Below are positions 8,690-17,637 of a DNA stretch of 64,000 nucleotides, in pieces. Location: positions 62,001 to 126,000 of the forward strand of contig NZ_JODC01000009.1 of NCBI RefSeq assembly GCF_000720765.1, written 5' to 3'. The notes below the pieces were generated by a model, which was not told the origin of the DNA, ran no database searches, and saw only the letters and a program-made list of their open reading frames with translations. The DNA is from Streptomyces sp. NRRL S-646 (GTDB lineage Bacteria > Actinomycetota > Actinomycetes > Streptomycetales > Streptomycetaceae). Position 1 is the first letter of the stretch, and each line of letters starts with the position of its first letter. The position numbers were made by a program, and so were the translations under genes.

Positions 8690-8737
8690 GGGGGCCCCTC
8701 CGGGGGGCTCCCGCCGGGCGCCGCCCCCCGGGCCCCC
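8690..8737. repeat. Large GC hairpin between the small CPIC gene and bldC
   Basis: Arms GGGGGCCC..CCGGGGGGC and GCCCCCCGG..GCCCCC flank a GC-rich loop. There is no T-tract. Just upstream lies an unusually AT-rich patch (TCAATTTTATAT) and the perfect palindrome GTGCAATTGCAC at 8673-8684. The hairpin may stop transcription of the upstream small gene. The rest of 8506-8813 shows nothing else I can identify. Confidence 0.45.
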
Positions 8738-8813
8738 ACAAGAGATCCGACGCCCCTCCCCAGACTCCGACAAGGCCACTCACAGCGGCCCGGACCAGGC
8801 ACGCCGCGCGCAC

Positions 8814-8853
8814 AAAAAAGATCGCGCTGGACCCGGCGGAGTCCAGCGCGATC
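8814..8853 (-). terminator. Terminator of bldC
   Basis: Inverted repeat GATCGCGCTGGAC / GTCCAGCGCGATC with a short loop, and an A-run on the plus strand that gives a T-tract for minus-strand transcripts. It lies about 145 bases after the bldC stop and is the clearest rho-independent terminator in this section. Confidence 0.85.
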
Positions 8854-8997
8854 GACGACGCACCCTGTTACTTGCTTGGAAAGCTCTGAAGAGCGTGGGC
8901 GTGGAGCCTGTTGGGGCAGACCCCGCGTCGCTTGGAGCCAGGGTTCGGGCGCCACGGCAAGTGGGGGACCTGCCGGTTAGCCCGGTTATGCAGTTGT

Positions 8998-9204
8998 TCA
9001 GGCCTCGCTGCGCTGCTGCGGGATGCCCGCGAGCAGTGCACGGACCTCCGCCTCGCGGTAGCGGCGGTGCCCGCCGAGCGTTCGAATCGAAGTGAGCTTT
9101 CCGGCCTTCGCCCACCGCGTGACCGTCTTGGGGTCGACGCGGAACATCGTGGCGACCTCAGCCGGGGTCAGCAGCGGCTCGGCATCAGGGGTGCGAGCGG
9201 TCAT
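8998..9204 (-). CDS. bldC: Developmental regulator BldC (MerR-type HTH)
   Basis: A 68-residue protein made of one MerR-type winged helix: LLTPAEVATMFRVDPKTVTRWAKAGKLTSIRTLGGHRRYREAEV. It matches the BldC family closely in length and sequence. BldC binds DNA cooperatively as head-to-tail oligomers on direct repeats and sets the timing of morphological development and secondary metabolism in Streptomyces. It has no effector domain, unlike classical MerR proteins. It is monocistronic, with its own terminator downstream and a long non-coding region upstream. Confidence 0.95.
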   Translation of the reverse strand: MTARTPDAEPLLTPAEVATMFRVDPKTVTRWAKAGKLTSIRTLGGHRRYREAEVRALLAGIPQQRSEA

Positions 9205-9769
9205 GAGCGGCCTCCTCGGGAGAACCGAACCTTCTCGGTTCTTTCCTCTAAATTCTGCACCTTGACCCGCGTTGCCCGAAATGGTGGACGCGAGTCGAGT
9301 CGGTTATAGGACGAACGGCTTGTCCTCGGCACTACAACTACACCATCTGTCCAGCCGCGTCGGCCAAACCGATGGAATTGCCCCTCCAGGTGTTCATCAG
9401 CGACGGAAGCCGATGGACCATGCCATAGCGGACAGTCACGTCACTGTGACGATCAGTCACAGGACAATCAGGAGCCACGAGACCCCCCAAAGCGTGCAAT
9501 GCTGAGATTCCGCCCACAGTGGTACGCACTGGGACGGACGGAGCCCTCCCCGGACTCCTTGTCCTATTTTGGCACGAGGAGGGGCAAGGGACGCAAGAGC
9601 CGCGTAAGTGCGGTCCGTCACGCTTGGCACAGCTTGAGATGAACGCCCGGATCGGGACCTACGTCCCATGTTGACGAAACCTCAGGAAACACAGAGCACA
9701 CTTCGGTGCGAGGACGAAACCCCAAAACGGGCGATTCGTCAAACGTCAGTTCGTTACCTGAGGTCGCTG
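9205..9769. promoter_or_regulatory. Long non-coding region upstream of bldC
   Basis: About 565 bases without a convincing gene, between bldC and the stop of the next minus-strand gene. It should hold the bldC promoter and a long 5' leader. The clearest structure is at 9433-9461, where three copies of GTCAC/GTGAC form two overlapping inverted repeats (GTCAC-GTCACT... and GTGAC-GAT-CAGTCAC). This could be an operator. The region is clearly more AT-rich than the coding sequence around it. Confidence 0.5.
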
Positions 9770-10612
9770 TCAGTTGGCCGAGCGCCGGTCCCGGACCGAC
9801 CGCCAGCGCTCCACCAGCCGCGCGTACGCCGCCCCCGCGGCCGCCCCGTCGCCCTGCCGCAGCGCCTCGATGCCCTCGGCGACGTCCGCCGCCGAGTGGT
9901 CGTCCTCCAGCTCACCGGCCGGCAGCGTGTGCACCAGGCCGCCGTAGTCCAGCTCCACCACCGAGCGCGGGTGGAACTCCTCCAGCCAGCGCCCCACGTC
10001 CACCAGGCCGTCGATCAGCGGCCCCTCGTCGATGCCGTCCTTCAGGGCCCGCAGCGCCCGCGCCACCCGCCGCCGCGCCTGCACCATCGGCGTCTGGTAG
10101 CGCAGCATCGGAGGGATCTCGCCGGAGCCCTTGTCGAAGCGCCGCTCCTGGTCGGACACCAGCACGAACCAGTGCAGCGGCACCTGCCAGGTCGCCGTGC
10201 GGATCCAGGGCCGGGCGTCCGGGTTGCGGACCAGCCAGCGCTCGTAGTCCTGGGTCGTCTGGCGTCGTACGACCTCCGGGAGCACCGCGTCCAGCACCGG
10301 CTTCGGCAGCTCCTCGGGCAGCTCCTGAAGGGCCTGCCAGCCGCGCAGCCGGGTCCGCCAGGGGCACACGCACAGCACCCCGTCGGCCTCCAGCACGAAG
10401 GCGTCACTGCTCTCGTGCACCGGCACCGGGATCGGCGGGGTGGGCACCAAGTCGGCCAGGGAGCGGCGGAGTTCGTCCTGGTACGAGGGACGATCGGCGC
10501 GCCGGGCGTAGCGCGCCCAGTGGCTGCGCTCCGGCTCGGGGAAGGCGGCCAGTGGCTCGTACACGCGCAGATACGTCGCGTACGGGACGATCACCGAGGA
10601 CACCTTGGGCAC
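9770..10612 (-). CDS. Conserved protein of unknown function, divergent from vdh
   Basis: A 280-residue soluble protein. The start is GTG at 10612 ([20 protein letters not shown]), chosen because a GGGAGGGAG ribosome site lies seven bases upstream. The longer frame to 10663 lacks one. The protein is rich in Trp, Arg and Pro, and holds a [19 protein letters not shown] segment and a [12 protein letters not shown] segment. I see no signal peptide, membrane helix or known catalytic motif. It seems to be a conserved neighbour of bldC and vdh in Streptomyces. No function can be given. Confidence 0.7.
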   Translation of the reverse strand: MPKVSSVIVPYATYLRVYEPLAAFPEPERSHWARYARRADRPSYQDELRRSLADLVPTPPIPVPVHESSDAFVLEADGVLCVCPWRTRLRGWQALQELPEELPKPVLDAVLPEVVRRQTTQDYERWLVRNPDARPWIRTATWQVPLHWFVLVSDQERRFDKGSGEIPPMLRYQTPMVQARRRVARALRALKDGIDEGPLIDGLVDVGRWLEEFHPRSVVELDYGGLVHTLPAGELEDDHSAADVAEGIEALRQGDGAAAGAAYARLVERWRSVRDRRSAN

Positions 10613-10835
10613 GCCTGCTCCCTCCCCCGCCCACCACCGGGAAAACCTGCGGAACCCGCTCACAAACGGGCGGGAAATCTATGCAAATCGTCGCACGGAC
10701 GTACTCCGCGAGTGGGTGATCCTGAGCACTGCGCGGTGGCCGGGGCACCCAGGCTCTAATCTCATGCTCACAGCACCCGCCACCCGCACGGGAGCTGGTC
10801 TCCAACCGCCGCTCTTTACTTCAGGAGTCACCACA

Positions 10836-11939
10836 GTGACCGACGTAACCGGCGCACCTGCTGATGTACTGCACACCCTGTTCCACTCGGACCAGGGCGG
10901 ACATGAGCAAGTCGTGCTCTGCCAGGACCGCGCCAGCGGCCTCAAGGCCGTCATCGCCATCCACAACACCGCCCTGGGCCCCGCGCTCGGCGGTACGCGC
11001 TTCTACCCGTACGCGACCGAGGCGGAGGCCGTCGCCGACGCCCTCAACCTCGCGCGCGGGATGTCGTACAAGAACGCCATGGCCGGTCTCGACCACGGCG
11101 GCGGCAAGGCCGTGATCATCGGCGACCCGGAGAGGGACAAGACCGAGCAGCTGCTGCTCGCCTACGGGCGCATGGTCGCCTCCCTCGGCGGTCGGTACGT
11201 GACCGCGTGCGATGTCGGGACGTACGTCGCCGACATGGACGTCGTGGCCCGCGAGTGCCGCTGGACCACCGGGCGGTCCCCGGAGAACGGCGGCGCCGGC
11301 GACTCCTCCGTCCTCACCGCCTTCGGCGTCTACCAGGGCATGCGCGCCAGCGCCCAGCACCTGTGGGGCGACCCCTCGCTGCGCGGCCGCAAGGTCGGCA
11401 TCGCGGGCGTCGGCAAGGTCGGCCACCACCTGGTCCGGCACCTGCGCGACGAGGGCGCCGAGGTCGTCATCACCGATGTGCGCGAGGAGGCCGTGGGCCG
11501 GATCCTCGCGGCGCACCCCGTGGGTGTGAGCGCCGTCGCCGACACCGCGACCCTGATCCGCGTCGAGGGCCTGGACATCTACGCCCCCTGCGCGCTCGGC
11601 GGAGCCCTGAACGACGACACCGTGCCCGCCCTGACCGCGAGGATCGTCTGCGGCGCCGCCAACAACCAGCTCGCCCACCCGGGCGTCGAGAAGGACCTCG
11701 CCGACCGCGGGATCCTCTACGCGCCGGACTACGTGGTGAACGCCGGCGGTGTCATCCAGGTCGCCGACGAGCTGCACGGCTTCGACTTCGACCGGTGCAA
11801 GGCGAAGGCCGCGAAGATCTTCGACACCACGCTGGCCATATTCGCACGTGCGAAGGCAGACGGGATTCCGCCGGCCGCGGCGGCCGACCGGATCGCCGAG
11901 CAGCGGATGCACGAGGCGGCCACCGGACGCAGTCTCTGA
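10836..11939 (+). CDS. vdh: Valine (branched-chain amino acid) dehydrogenase
   Basis: The start is GTG at 10836 ([16 protein letters not shown]) with CAGGAG nine bases upstream. The longer upstream frame is not used by the family. The 367-residue product belongs to the Glu/Leu/Phe/Val dehydrogenases: the catalytic Lys sits in [19 protein letters not shown], and a Rossmann NAD-binding segment reads [17 protein letters not shown]. The enzyme oxidatively deaminates valine, and usually leucine and isoleucine, to 2-oxo acids with NAD+. In Streptomyces this feeds acyl-CoA starter units for polyketides and branched fatty acids. It is divergent from the unknown gene at 9770-10612, and the 223-bp gap holds both promoters. 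Confidence 0.93.
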   Translation: MTDVTGAPADVLHTLFHSDQGGHEQVVLCQDRASGLKAVIAIHNTALGPALGGTRFYPYATEAEAVADALNLARGMSYKNAMAGLDHGGGKAVIIGDPERDKTEQLLLAYGRMVASLGGRYVTACDVGTYVADMDVVARECRWTTGRSPENGGAGDSSVLTAFGVYQGMRASAQHLWGDPSLRGRKVGIAGVGKVGHHLVRHLRDEGAEVVITDVREEAVGRILAAHPVGVSAVADTATLIRVEGLDIYAPCALGGALNDDTVPALTARIVCGAANNQLAHPGVEKDLADRGILYAPDYVVNAGGVIQVADELHGFDFDRCKAKAAKIFDTTLAIFARAKADGIPPAAAADRIAEQRMHEAATGRSL

Positions 11940-12229
11940 CCTTCGGGAGGTTTGGCCGGTACCCGTCGGCGCACACTTAGAGAGAACTCTCACGTTCGTC
12001 GGCGGGTCGCCTGCCGAGAAGTGGTTAAAATCGCGGTTGACCAGCGGGGACGGGGCGCCCCGAGGGTCCTGGACCCGAGCCCGTCCTGCGGGCGACGTAC
12101 CGTATGGGCGCGGGCTCAGGTACCGTGGAAGCCCTACGGACCGGTCTCTCTGCGGAGAGCCCGTTCCAGATCATGAACGCGTGTCAAGACTCTGGGGCCG
12201 TCGAGCCCCGTCACCGAGGGGGTCGAGCC

Positions 12230-12487
12230 ATGGGGCGCGGCCGGGCCAAGGCCAAGCAGACGAAGGTCGCCCGCCAGCTGAAGTACAACAGCGGCGGGAC
12301 TGACCTGTCGCGTCTGGCCAGCGAGCTGGGCGCTTCGACTTCGAGCCAACCGCCGAACGGCGAGCCGTTCGAGGACGACGAGGACGAAGACGACCCGTAC
12401 GCCGAGTACGCGAGTCTCTACAACGACGACGATGAGGACGAGGACGACGAGTCCGGTCCCACGTCGCAACATCGCCGCGGCGCTTGA
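12230..12487 (+). CDS. DUF3073 family small acidic-tailed protein
   Basis: An 85-residue protein from ATG 12230 with GAGGGGG just upstream. The basic N-terminus, MGRGRAKAKQTKVARQLKYN, followed by DLSRLASELG, matches the actinobacterial DUF3073 family. The C-terminal third is almost wholly Asp/Glu with one YAEYASLYNDDD segment. A basic head with a strongly acidic tail suggests nucleic-acid or protein binding with charge regulation, but no function is established that I know of. A terminator follows and purM converges. Confidence 0.85.
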   Translation: MGRGRAKAKQTKVARQLKYNSGGTDLSRLASELGASTSSQPPNGEPFEDDEDEDDPYAEYASLYNDDDEDEDDESGPTSQHRRGA

Positions 12488-12505
12488 CGCACTTAACCGT
12501 GCTCG

Positions 12506-12546
12506 ACCCGGTCCGGGAGTGGTCCACACCACCGGACCGGGTTTTG
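12506..12546. terminator. Shared terminator between the DUF3073 gene and purM
   Basis: Inverted repeat ACCCGGTCC / GGACCGGGT followed by TTTT on the plus strand, between two convergent genes. It suits the plus-strand gene best and may serve both. Confidence 0.75.
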
Positions 12547-12563
12547 CGCTGCTGTCGCGGTCG

Positions 12564-13631
12564 TCAGGCGCTGTAGTCGCCGACGAGGGCCGCGCCCGTC
12601 TCGTGGTCGCCGCGATCCGTGATCTCTCCGGCGACCCATGCCTCGACCCCGCGGTCGGCCAGTGTCGTCAGGGCCACGTCCGTGGACTCCTCGGGGACGA
12701 TGGCGATCATGCCCACGCCCATGTTGAGGGTCTTCTCCAGCTCCAGGCGCTCGACCTGACCCGTCCTGCCGACGAGGTCGAAGATCGGGGCCGGGGTCCA
12801 GGTGGAGCGGTCGACGATCGCGTGCAAGTCGTCCGGGATGACGCGGGCGAGGTTCGCCGCGAGGCCGCCACCCGTGACGTGGCTGAACGCGTGCACCTCG
12901 GTGGTACGGGTCAGGGCCAGGCAGTCCAGGGAGTAGATCTTGGTCGGCTCCAGCAGTTCCTCACCCAGGGTGCGGCCGAGCTCCTCGATCCGCGCGTCGA
13001 GCGACAGGCCCGCCTGGTTCAGCAGGACGTGGCGGACGAGTGAGTACCCGTTCGAGTGAAGCCCGGAGGCCGCCATGGCGATCACCGTGTCACCCGTACG
13101 GATGCGATCCGGACCCAGCAGCCGGTCGGCCTCCACCGCGCCCGTACCGGCGCCGGCGACGTCGAAGTCGTCCGGGCCCAGCAGTCCGGGGTGTTCGGCC
13201 GTCTCGCCGCCGACGAGGGCGCAGCCGGCCAGCACACAGCCCTCCGCGATGCCCTTGACGATCGCGGCCACGCGCTCGGGGTGGACCTTGCCGACGCAGA
13301 TGTAGTCGGTCATGAACAGCGGCTCGGCGCCGCACACCACGATGTCGTCCATGACCATCGCGACCAGGTCGTGGCCGATGGTGTCGTACACACCGAGCCG
13401 GCGCGCGATGTCGACCTTGGTGCCGACGCCATCGGTGGCGGAGGCGAGGAGGGGACGCTCGAAGCGCTTGAGGGCGGAGGCGTCGAAGAGGCCGGCGAAC
13501 CCGCCGAGACCGCCGAGGACCTCGGGGCGCTGCGTCTTCTTCACCCACTCCTTCATCAGCTCGACCGCGTGGTCGCCCGCTTCGATGTCGACGCCCGCGG
13601 CTGCGTAGCTGGCACCAGTTGTCTCAGACAT
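12564..13631 (-). CDS. purM: Phosphoribosylformylglycinamidine cyclo-ligase (AIR synthetase)
   Basis: A 355-residue protein starting MSETTGASYAAAGVDIEAGD. The same frame stays open far upstream into purF, but the family start is this ATG. Diagnostic segments are SATDGVGTKVDIAR, DDIVVCGAEPLFMTDY, LVGGETAEHPGLL and HVTGGGLAANLARV. It converts FGAM to AIR with ATP, step 5 of IMP synthesis. It lies 62 bases after purF on the same strand, so the two probably share a transcript. The ribosome site before it is weak. Confidence 0.95.
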   Translation of the reverse strand: MSETTGASYAAAGVDIEAGDHAVELMKEWVKKTQRPEVLGGLGGFAGLFDASALKRFERPLLASATDGVGTKVDIARRLGVYDTIGHDLVAMVMDDIVVCGAEPLFMTDYICVGKVHPERVAAIVKGIAEGCVLAGCALVGGETAEHPGLLGPDDFDVAGAGTGAVEADRLLGPDRIRTGDTVIAMAASGLHSNGYSLVRHVLLNQAGLSLDARIEELGRTLGEELLEPTKIYSLDCLALTRTTEVHAFSHVTGGGLAANLARVIPDDLHAIVDRSTWTPAPIFDLVGRTGQVERLELEKTLNMGVGMIAIVPEESTDVALTTLADRGVEAWVAGEITDRGDHETGAALVGDYSA

Positions 13632-13693
13632 GGCTATGAGAACTTTCGTGTCGTACGGCAGGCGTTTTTTGAAAAACGCACAGGACGGGCCGT

Positions 13694-15223
13694 CTATGGG
13701 CGGCGGATCGCGTCGGCGGCGGCCGTGGCGGCCGGGCCGGCGGCCAGCTCCGTCTCCAGCAGCTGCTTGCCGAGCAGCTCGGGGTCCGGGAGCTCCATCG
13801 GGTACTCGCCGTCGAAGCAGGCGCGGCACAGGTTCGGCTTGGCGATGGTGGTCGCCTCGATCATGCCGTCGATGGAGATGTACGCCAGGGAGTCGGCGCC
13901 GAGCGAGGTGCCGATCTCGTCGATGGTCATGCCGTTGGCGATGAGCTCGGCGCGGGTGGCGAAGTCGATGCCGAAGAAGCAGGGCCACTTGACGGGGGGA
14001 GAGGAGATCCGGATGTGGACCTCCGCCGCGCCCGCCTCGCGGAGCATCCGCACGAGCGCCCGCTGGGTGTTGCCGCGCACGATCGAGTCGTCGACGACGA
14101 CCAGGCGCTTGCCCTTGATGACTTCCTTCAGCGGGTTCAGCTTCAGACGGATGCCGAGCTGGCGGATCGTCTGCGAGGGCTGGATGAAGGTCCGGCCGAC
14201 GTACGCGTTCTTCACGAGACCCGCGCCGAAGGGGATGCCGGAGGCCTCCGCGTAGCCGATGGCGGCCGGGGTTCCGGACTCCGGGGTCGCTATGACCAGG
14301 TCGGCGTCGACCGGGGCTTCCTTGGCGAGCTTGCGACCCATCTCCACGCGGGAGAGGTACACGTTCCGGCCGGCGATGTCGGTGTCGGGCCGGGCCAGGT
14401 ACACGTACTCGAAGACACAGCCCTTGGGCTTCGCTTCCGCGAATCGGGAGGTGCGGAGGCCGTTCTCGTCGATGGCCACGAACTCGCCCGGCTCGATCTC
14501 GCGGACGTAGCTCGCGCCGCAGATGTCGAGGGCGGCGGACTCGGAGGCGACCACCCAGCCGCGCTCCAGGCGGCCGAGGACCAGCGGGCGGATGCCCTGC
14601 GGGTCGCGGGCGGCGTACAGGGTGTGCTCGTCCATGAAGACGAGGGAGAAGGCACCGCGCACCTTCGGGAGGACCGTGTGGGCGGCCTCCTCGATGGTCA
14701 GCGGCCTGCCGTCCGCGTCCTCCTGGGCGGCCAGCAGGGCCGTGAGGAGGTCGGTGTCGTTGGTGGCCGCCACGCGCGGGGTGCGGCCGCCCTCCTTCTT
14801 CGGCAGGTCGGCGACCATCTCGGCGAGCTGCGCCGTGTTGACCAGGTTGCCGTTGTGGCCGAGCGCGATGGAGCCGTGCGCGGTGGCGCGGAACGTCGGC
14901 TGGGCGTTCTCCCACACGGAGGCGCCGGTGGTCGAGTAGCGGGCGTGACCGACCGCGATATGACCCTGGAGCGAACCGAGCGAGGTCTCGTCGAAGACCT
15001 GGGAGACGAGGCCCATGTCCTTGAAGACGAGGATCTGGGAGCCGTTGCTGACCGCGATTCCCGCGGATTCCTGGCCCCGATGCTGGAGGGCGTAGAGCCC
15101 GAAGTAAGTGAGCTTGGCGACCTCTTCACCGGGAGCCCAGACTCCGAAGACGCCGCAGGCGTCCTGGGGGCCCTTCTCACCGGGGAGCAGATCATGATTG
15201 AGTCGACCGTCACCACGTGGCAC
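13694..15223 (-). CDS. purF: Amidophosphoribosyltransferase
   Basis: A 509-residue protein with GTG start (MPRGDGRLNHDLLPGEKGPQ). A propeptide of about 22 residues precedes the nucleophile Cys in DACGVFGVW, the N-terminal glutaminase. The phosphoribosyltransferase domain has the PRPP loop VVVDDSIVRGNT and an RISSPPVKWPCFFGIDF segment of the Fe-S-containing Bacillus-type subclass. It makes phosphoribosylamine from PRPP and glutamine, the committed step of purine synthesis, and is normally feedback-inhibited by AMP/GMP. It stands first in a purF-purM unit. Confidence 0.95.
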   Translation of the reverse strand: MPRGDGRLNHDLLPGEKGPQDACGVFGVWAPGEEVAKLTYFGLYALQHRGQESAGIAVSNGSQILVFKDMGLVSQVFDETSLGSLQGHIAVGHARYSTTGASVWENAQPTFRATAHGSIALGHNGNLVNTAQLAEMVADLPKKEGGRTPRVAATNDTDLLTALLAAQEDADGRPLTIEEAAHTVLPKVRGAFSLVFMDEHTLYAARDPQGIRPLVLGRLERGWVVASESAALDICGASYVREIEPGEFVAIDENGLRTSRFAEAKPKGCVFEYVYLARPDTDIAGRNVYLSRVEMGRKLAKEAPVDADLVIATPESGTPAAIGYAEASGIPFGAGLVKNAYVGRTFIQPSQTIRQLGIRLKLNPLKEVIKGKRLVVVDDSIVRGNTQRALVRMLREAGAAEVHIRISSPPVKWPCFFGIDFATRAELIANGMTIDEIGTSLGADSLAYISIDGMIEATTIAKPNLCRACFDGEYPMELPDPELLGKQLLETELAAGPAATAAADAIRRP

Positions 15224-15284
15224 GGCTCCGAGTGTAGGCGAGATCGACCACTGGTCCGAATTGGGGATACCTGCCGCTATTGGA

Positions 15285-16073
15285 TCACCGCTCGGCGACG
15301 GCCTTGGCGGTTTCTCCGTTTGCGCTGGTCAGCGTGAGAGTTTGGTGATCCAACCCGTAGCTCACGGTGCCGTCGAAGAGGCGCAGGAGGCTCTTCTCCG
15401 TATGCATGAGTGAGGTGTCGCACATCATTCGTGTGGTGGACGGGGCGCCCAGGGTGATATGTCCGTCGCGAACCGTGGCGTTCGCGGTGACGTGGTTGCA
15501 GCCGAGGCGGCCGGTGACCTTGCCGGACTTCTTGTCGAAGGTGAGGTACGCGGACGTCGTCTGCTGCCGCGGCAGGCTGGTCGCCGTGCCGTTGCTGTCG
15601 CCGAGTGCCGTGATCGTCCACTTCGTCCCGTACAGCGGGGCGTCCTTCTCCTTGGTCAGCCGGATGCGGTCGCCGTCGTGGGTGGTGAGCGTCAGGCCGT
15701 CGCCCTTGGTCTCGAACGTGAGCGAGTGGTCGGTGAGGGTGGCTGCGAGGGCCCGTTCGAAGGCCATGCGCCGCGGTTCGCAGGCCATCAGGGTCTGGCG
15801 GGCGTGCGTCAGTTCGACGCGGTGGTCCTTGAAGGCGGCCTTCGCGCCGAACTCGTTGCAGCCGTAGTTGCCCACGGCGGTTCCGTCCTCGCGGATCCGG
15901 ATGTCGGCGTCGGCGGGAGCACGCCGGGTGGTGCCGTCCACGGTGACGCTGTCGACCTTCCAGTGGACGCCGGACACCTCCGACGCGACGGAGGTGCTGC
16001 CCGTGTCGCTTCCGCACGCCATGACGAGCGGAAGCACGGTCAGGACGGCGAGGGTGAGTCGCTGTTTGTCCAT
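15285..16073 (-). CDS. Lipoprotein with two META domains
   Basis: The N-terminus carries a lipoprotein signal (LTVLPLVMACGSD, lipidated Cys at about residue 20). Two META/HslJ-type repeats follow, each with the N-x-x-x-C...AF and MAC.../MMCDT pattern: GNYGCNEFGAKAAF...RQTLMACEP and GRLGCNHVTANATV...STTRMMCDT. META domains occur in surface lipoproteins and the heat-inducible HslJ. Their biochemical role is unsettled. The protein is expected to be anchored to the outer face of the membrane. It follows the next minus-strand gene by 40 bases. Confidence 0.85.
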   Translation of the reverse strand: MDKQRLTLAVLTVLPLVMACGSDTGSTSVASEVSGVHWKVDSVTVDGTTRRAPADADIRIREDGTAVGNYGCNEFGAKAAFKDHRVELTHARQTLMACEPRRMAFERALAATLTDHSLTFETKGDGLTLTTHDGDRIRLTKEKDAPLYGTKWTITALGDSNGTATSLPRQQTTSAYLTFDKKSGKVTGRLGCNHVTANATVRDGHITLGAPSTTRMMCDTSLMHTEKSLLRLFDGTVSYGLDHQTLTLTSANGETAKAVAER

Positions 16074-16113
16074 GCCGATGGGACGGGAGGGACGGGCGAC
16101 CGGTTCCCCCCGT

Positions 16114-16911
16114 TCACTTCATCAGCGGCAGCAGCCCGCTCAGGTCCGCCCGCTCGCCGCTGGCGCTGACCTGTGCCTCCTGGACGGCATCCGCCCAGGT
16201 CACACGCCCGGTCGCAAGCCGGATCCAGGTCAGCGGGTCGGTCTCGACGACGTTCGGCGGGGTGCCGCGGGTGTGCCGGGGGCCCTCGATGCACTGCACG
16301 ACGGCGTACGGCGGGATCCGTACCTCGGTGGAGCCGCCGGGCGCCTTCGCGGCCAGGGCGTCGGCGAGCAGCCGGGTGCAGGCGGCGAGGGCCTGGCGGT
16401 CGTACGGCACCTCGAGTCCGGGCACGGCGGCGTTCAGGTCGTCGGTGTGGACGACGAGTTCGACGGTGCGGGTGACGACGTAGTCGGCAAGGGGCAGGGC
16501 GCCGACATTGGTGTCCAGCAGGCGGGTGCCGGGGTGCTCGTCGAGCAGCCGGACGAGGCTCTGCTCCACGTCGGCGAGGTAGACGTCGAGGTCGGGGTGC
16601 TCCTCCGCGAGCCGCCGGGTGAAGTCGTCGATGGCCGAGGAGTTGGCGGCGGTGGCGAAGGCCCAGTCGAGCAGCACGGCGTCCTGCTTGGCGGGCTCCG
16701 GCTTGTCGAGCGACCGGTGCACGGCCGTCACCGCCATCCCGATGTGCGCGACCAGCTCCCGCACGGTCCACTCGCCGAGCCGGGTGGACCCGGCCAACTG
16801 CTCGGGGCTCAGGGTGCGCACGGCCTCCCGGACGTTCCCGAACTGGGCCAGAACGGCCTTGCGGATCTTGACGGGGTCGTATGTACGGGCGCGCTTCTTG
16901 GCCGGGGGCAT
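16114..16911 (-). CDS. Maleylpyruvate isomerase-like / sterol carrier family protein
   Basis: A 265-residue cytoplasmic protein. The N-terminal half resembles the mycothiol-dependent maleylpyruvate isomerase (DinB-like) four-helix domain: LGEWTVRELVAHIGMAVTAVHRSL carries the conserved His of the metal site, and YVVTRTVELVVHTDDL carries a second H. The C-terminal part (VVQCIEGPRHTRGTPPNVVETDPLTWIRLATGRVTW) is an SCP2-like domain. Such proteins often use mycothiol as cofactor, but the substrate is unknown. It lies ten bases after the TetR gene stop, so the two are probably co-transcribed. Confidence 0.75.
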   Translation of the reverse strand: MPPAKKRARTYDPVKIRKAVLAQFGNVREAVRTLSPEQLAGSTRLGEWTVRELVAHIGMAVTAVHRSLDKPEPAKQDAVLLDWAFATAANSSAIDDFTRRLAEEHPDLDVYLADVEQSLVRLLDEHPGTRLLDTNVGALPLADYVVTRTVELVVHTDDLNAAVPGLEVPYDRQALAACTRLLADALAAKAPGGSTEVRIPPYAVVQCIEGPRHTRGTPPNVVETDPLTWIRLATGRVTWADAVQEAQVSASGERADLSGLLPLMK

Positions 16912-16921
16912 GGCGGTGAGC

Positions 16922-17560
16922 CTAGACCTTCACCGCATAGCCGCTCAGCCCCTTTTCGACCAGGTCGAACGCCAGCCGGGCGCGCTCCGCGGCATCGGTG
17001 GCGACCTCGTCGACGGTCTCACCGCGTGCGATGCGGGCGTGATGCTCCTCGATGAGGGCGTTGCGGGCGGCGCTGAGCATGGCGGCGGCGACGGTGGCGA
17101 GCATGGGGTCGCCGGTCTCCTCGGCGAGCAGCACGGCCAGGTCGCGGGTGCCCTTCTGGGCGGAGAGGAAGGCGCGCTCCATCAGGACCGGTGTGGCGAG
17201 GACGAGTTGGCGCAGCTGTCGAGCGAACGGTTCGGGGTGCAGCCCGACCGACGGGTCGCGGGCCTCGGCCATCTCCAGGAACTGCCGACGCACGGCCTCC
17301 ACAGCGGACTCGCCGGGCCGACGCCCGCGGACCGCGCGGGCCGCGTCGCCGAAGAGTTCCTCCATGGGCAGGAAGACCAGATCCTCCTTGGAGCCGAAGT
17401 AGTTGAAGACGGTCATCTTGGAGACCTCGGCCGCGTCGGCGATCTCCTGGACCGAGACGGCGTCGAACCCGCGCTCGATGAAGAGCTCGACGGCCACCTG
17501 CCAGATCCGCCGCGCGGTCTGCGCCTTCTTGCGCTCCCGCAACCCCATCACTTCAGCCAT
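16922..17560 (-). CDS. TetR-family repressor, divergent from an MFS exporter
   Basis: A 212-residue protein with the N-terminal HTH: ARRIWQVAVELFIERGFDAVSVQEIADAAEVSKMTVFNYFGSKEDLV. The helical C-terminal ligand and dimer domain shows no recognisable specificity. It is divergent from the MFS gene at 17638 with only 77 bases between, the standard layout for a local repressor of a drug or metabolite exporter. The effector is unknown. The two minus-strand genes after it probably share its transcript. Confidence 0.88.
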   Translation of the reverse strand: MAEVMGLRERKKAQTARRIWQVAVELFIERGFDAVSVQEIADAAEVSKMTVFNYFGSKEDLVFLPMEELFGDAARAVRGRRPGESAVEAVRRQFLEMAEARDPSVGLHPEPFARQLRQLVLATPVLMERAFLSAQKGTRDLAVLLAEETGDPMLATVAAAMLSAARNALIEEHHARIARGETVDEVATDAAERARLAFDLVEKGLSGYAVKV

Positions 17561-17637
17561 GCACTCACTGTACCAAGCCGAATTTTAAGCCAAGATGAAA
17601 CATTGACTCGGTACACAAAAGGATCCATGGTGGTGTC
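17561..17637. promoter_or_regulatory. Divergent TetR/MFS control region
   Basis: The 77-base gap contains inverted half-sites TGTACC (17569-17574) and GGTACA (17610-17615) 35 bases apart, flanking an AT-rich centre. A TTGACT at 17603-17608 could be the -35 of the MFS promoter. If so, transcription would begin at or very near the MFS start codon, in line with the lack of a good ribosome site there. Binding by the TetR protein is inferred from layout. Confidence 0.5.

Noticed and set aside
12564..14915. Single frame joining purM with the end of purF
   Set aside because: The upper part is purF read in another frame. PurM homology begins only at 13631.
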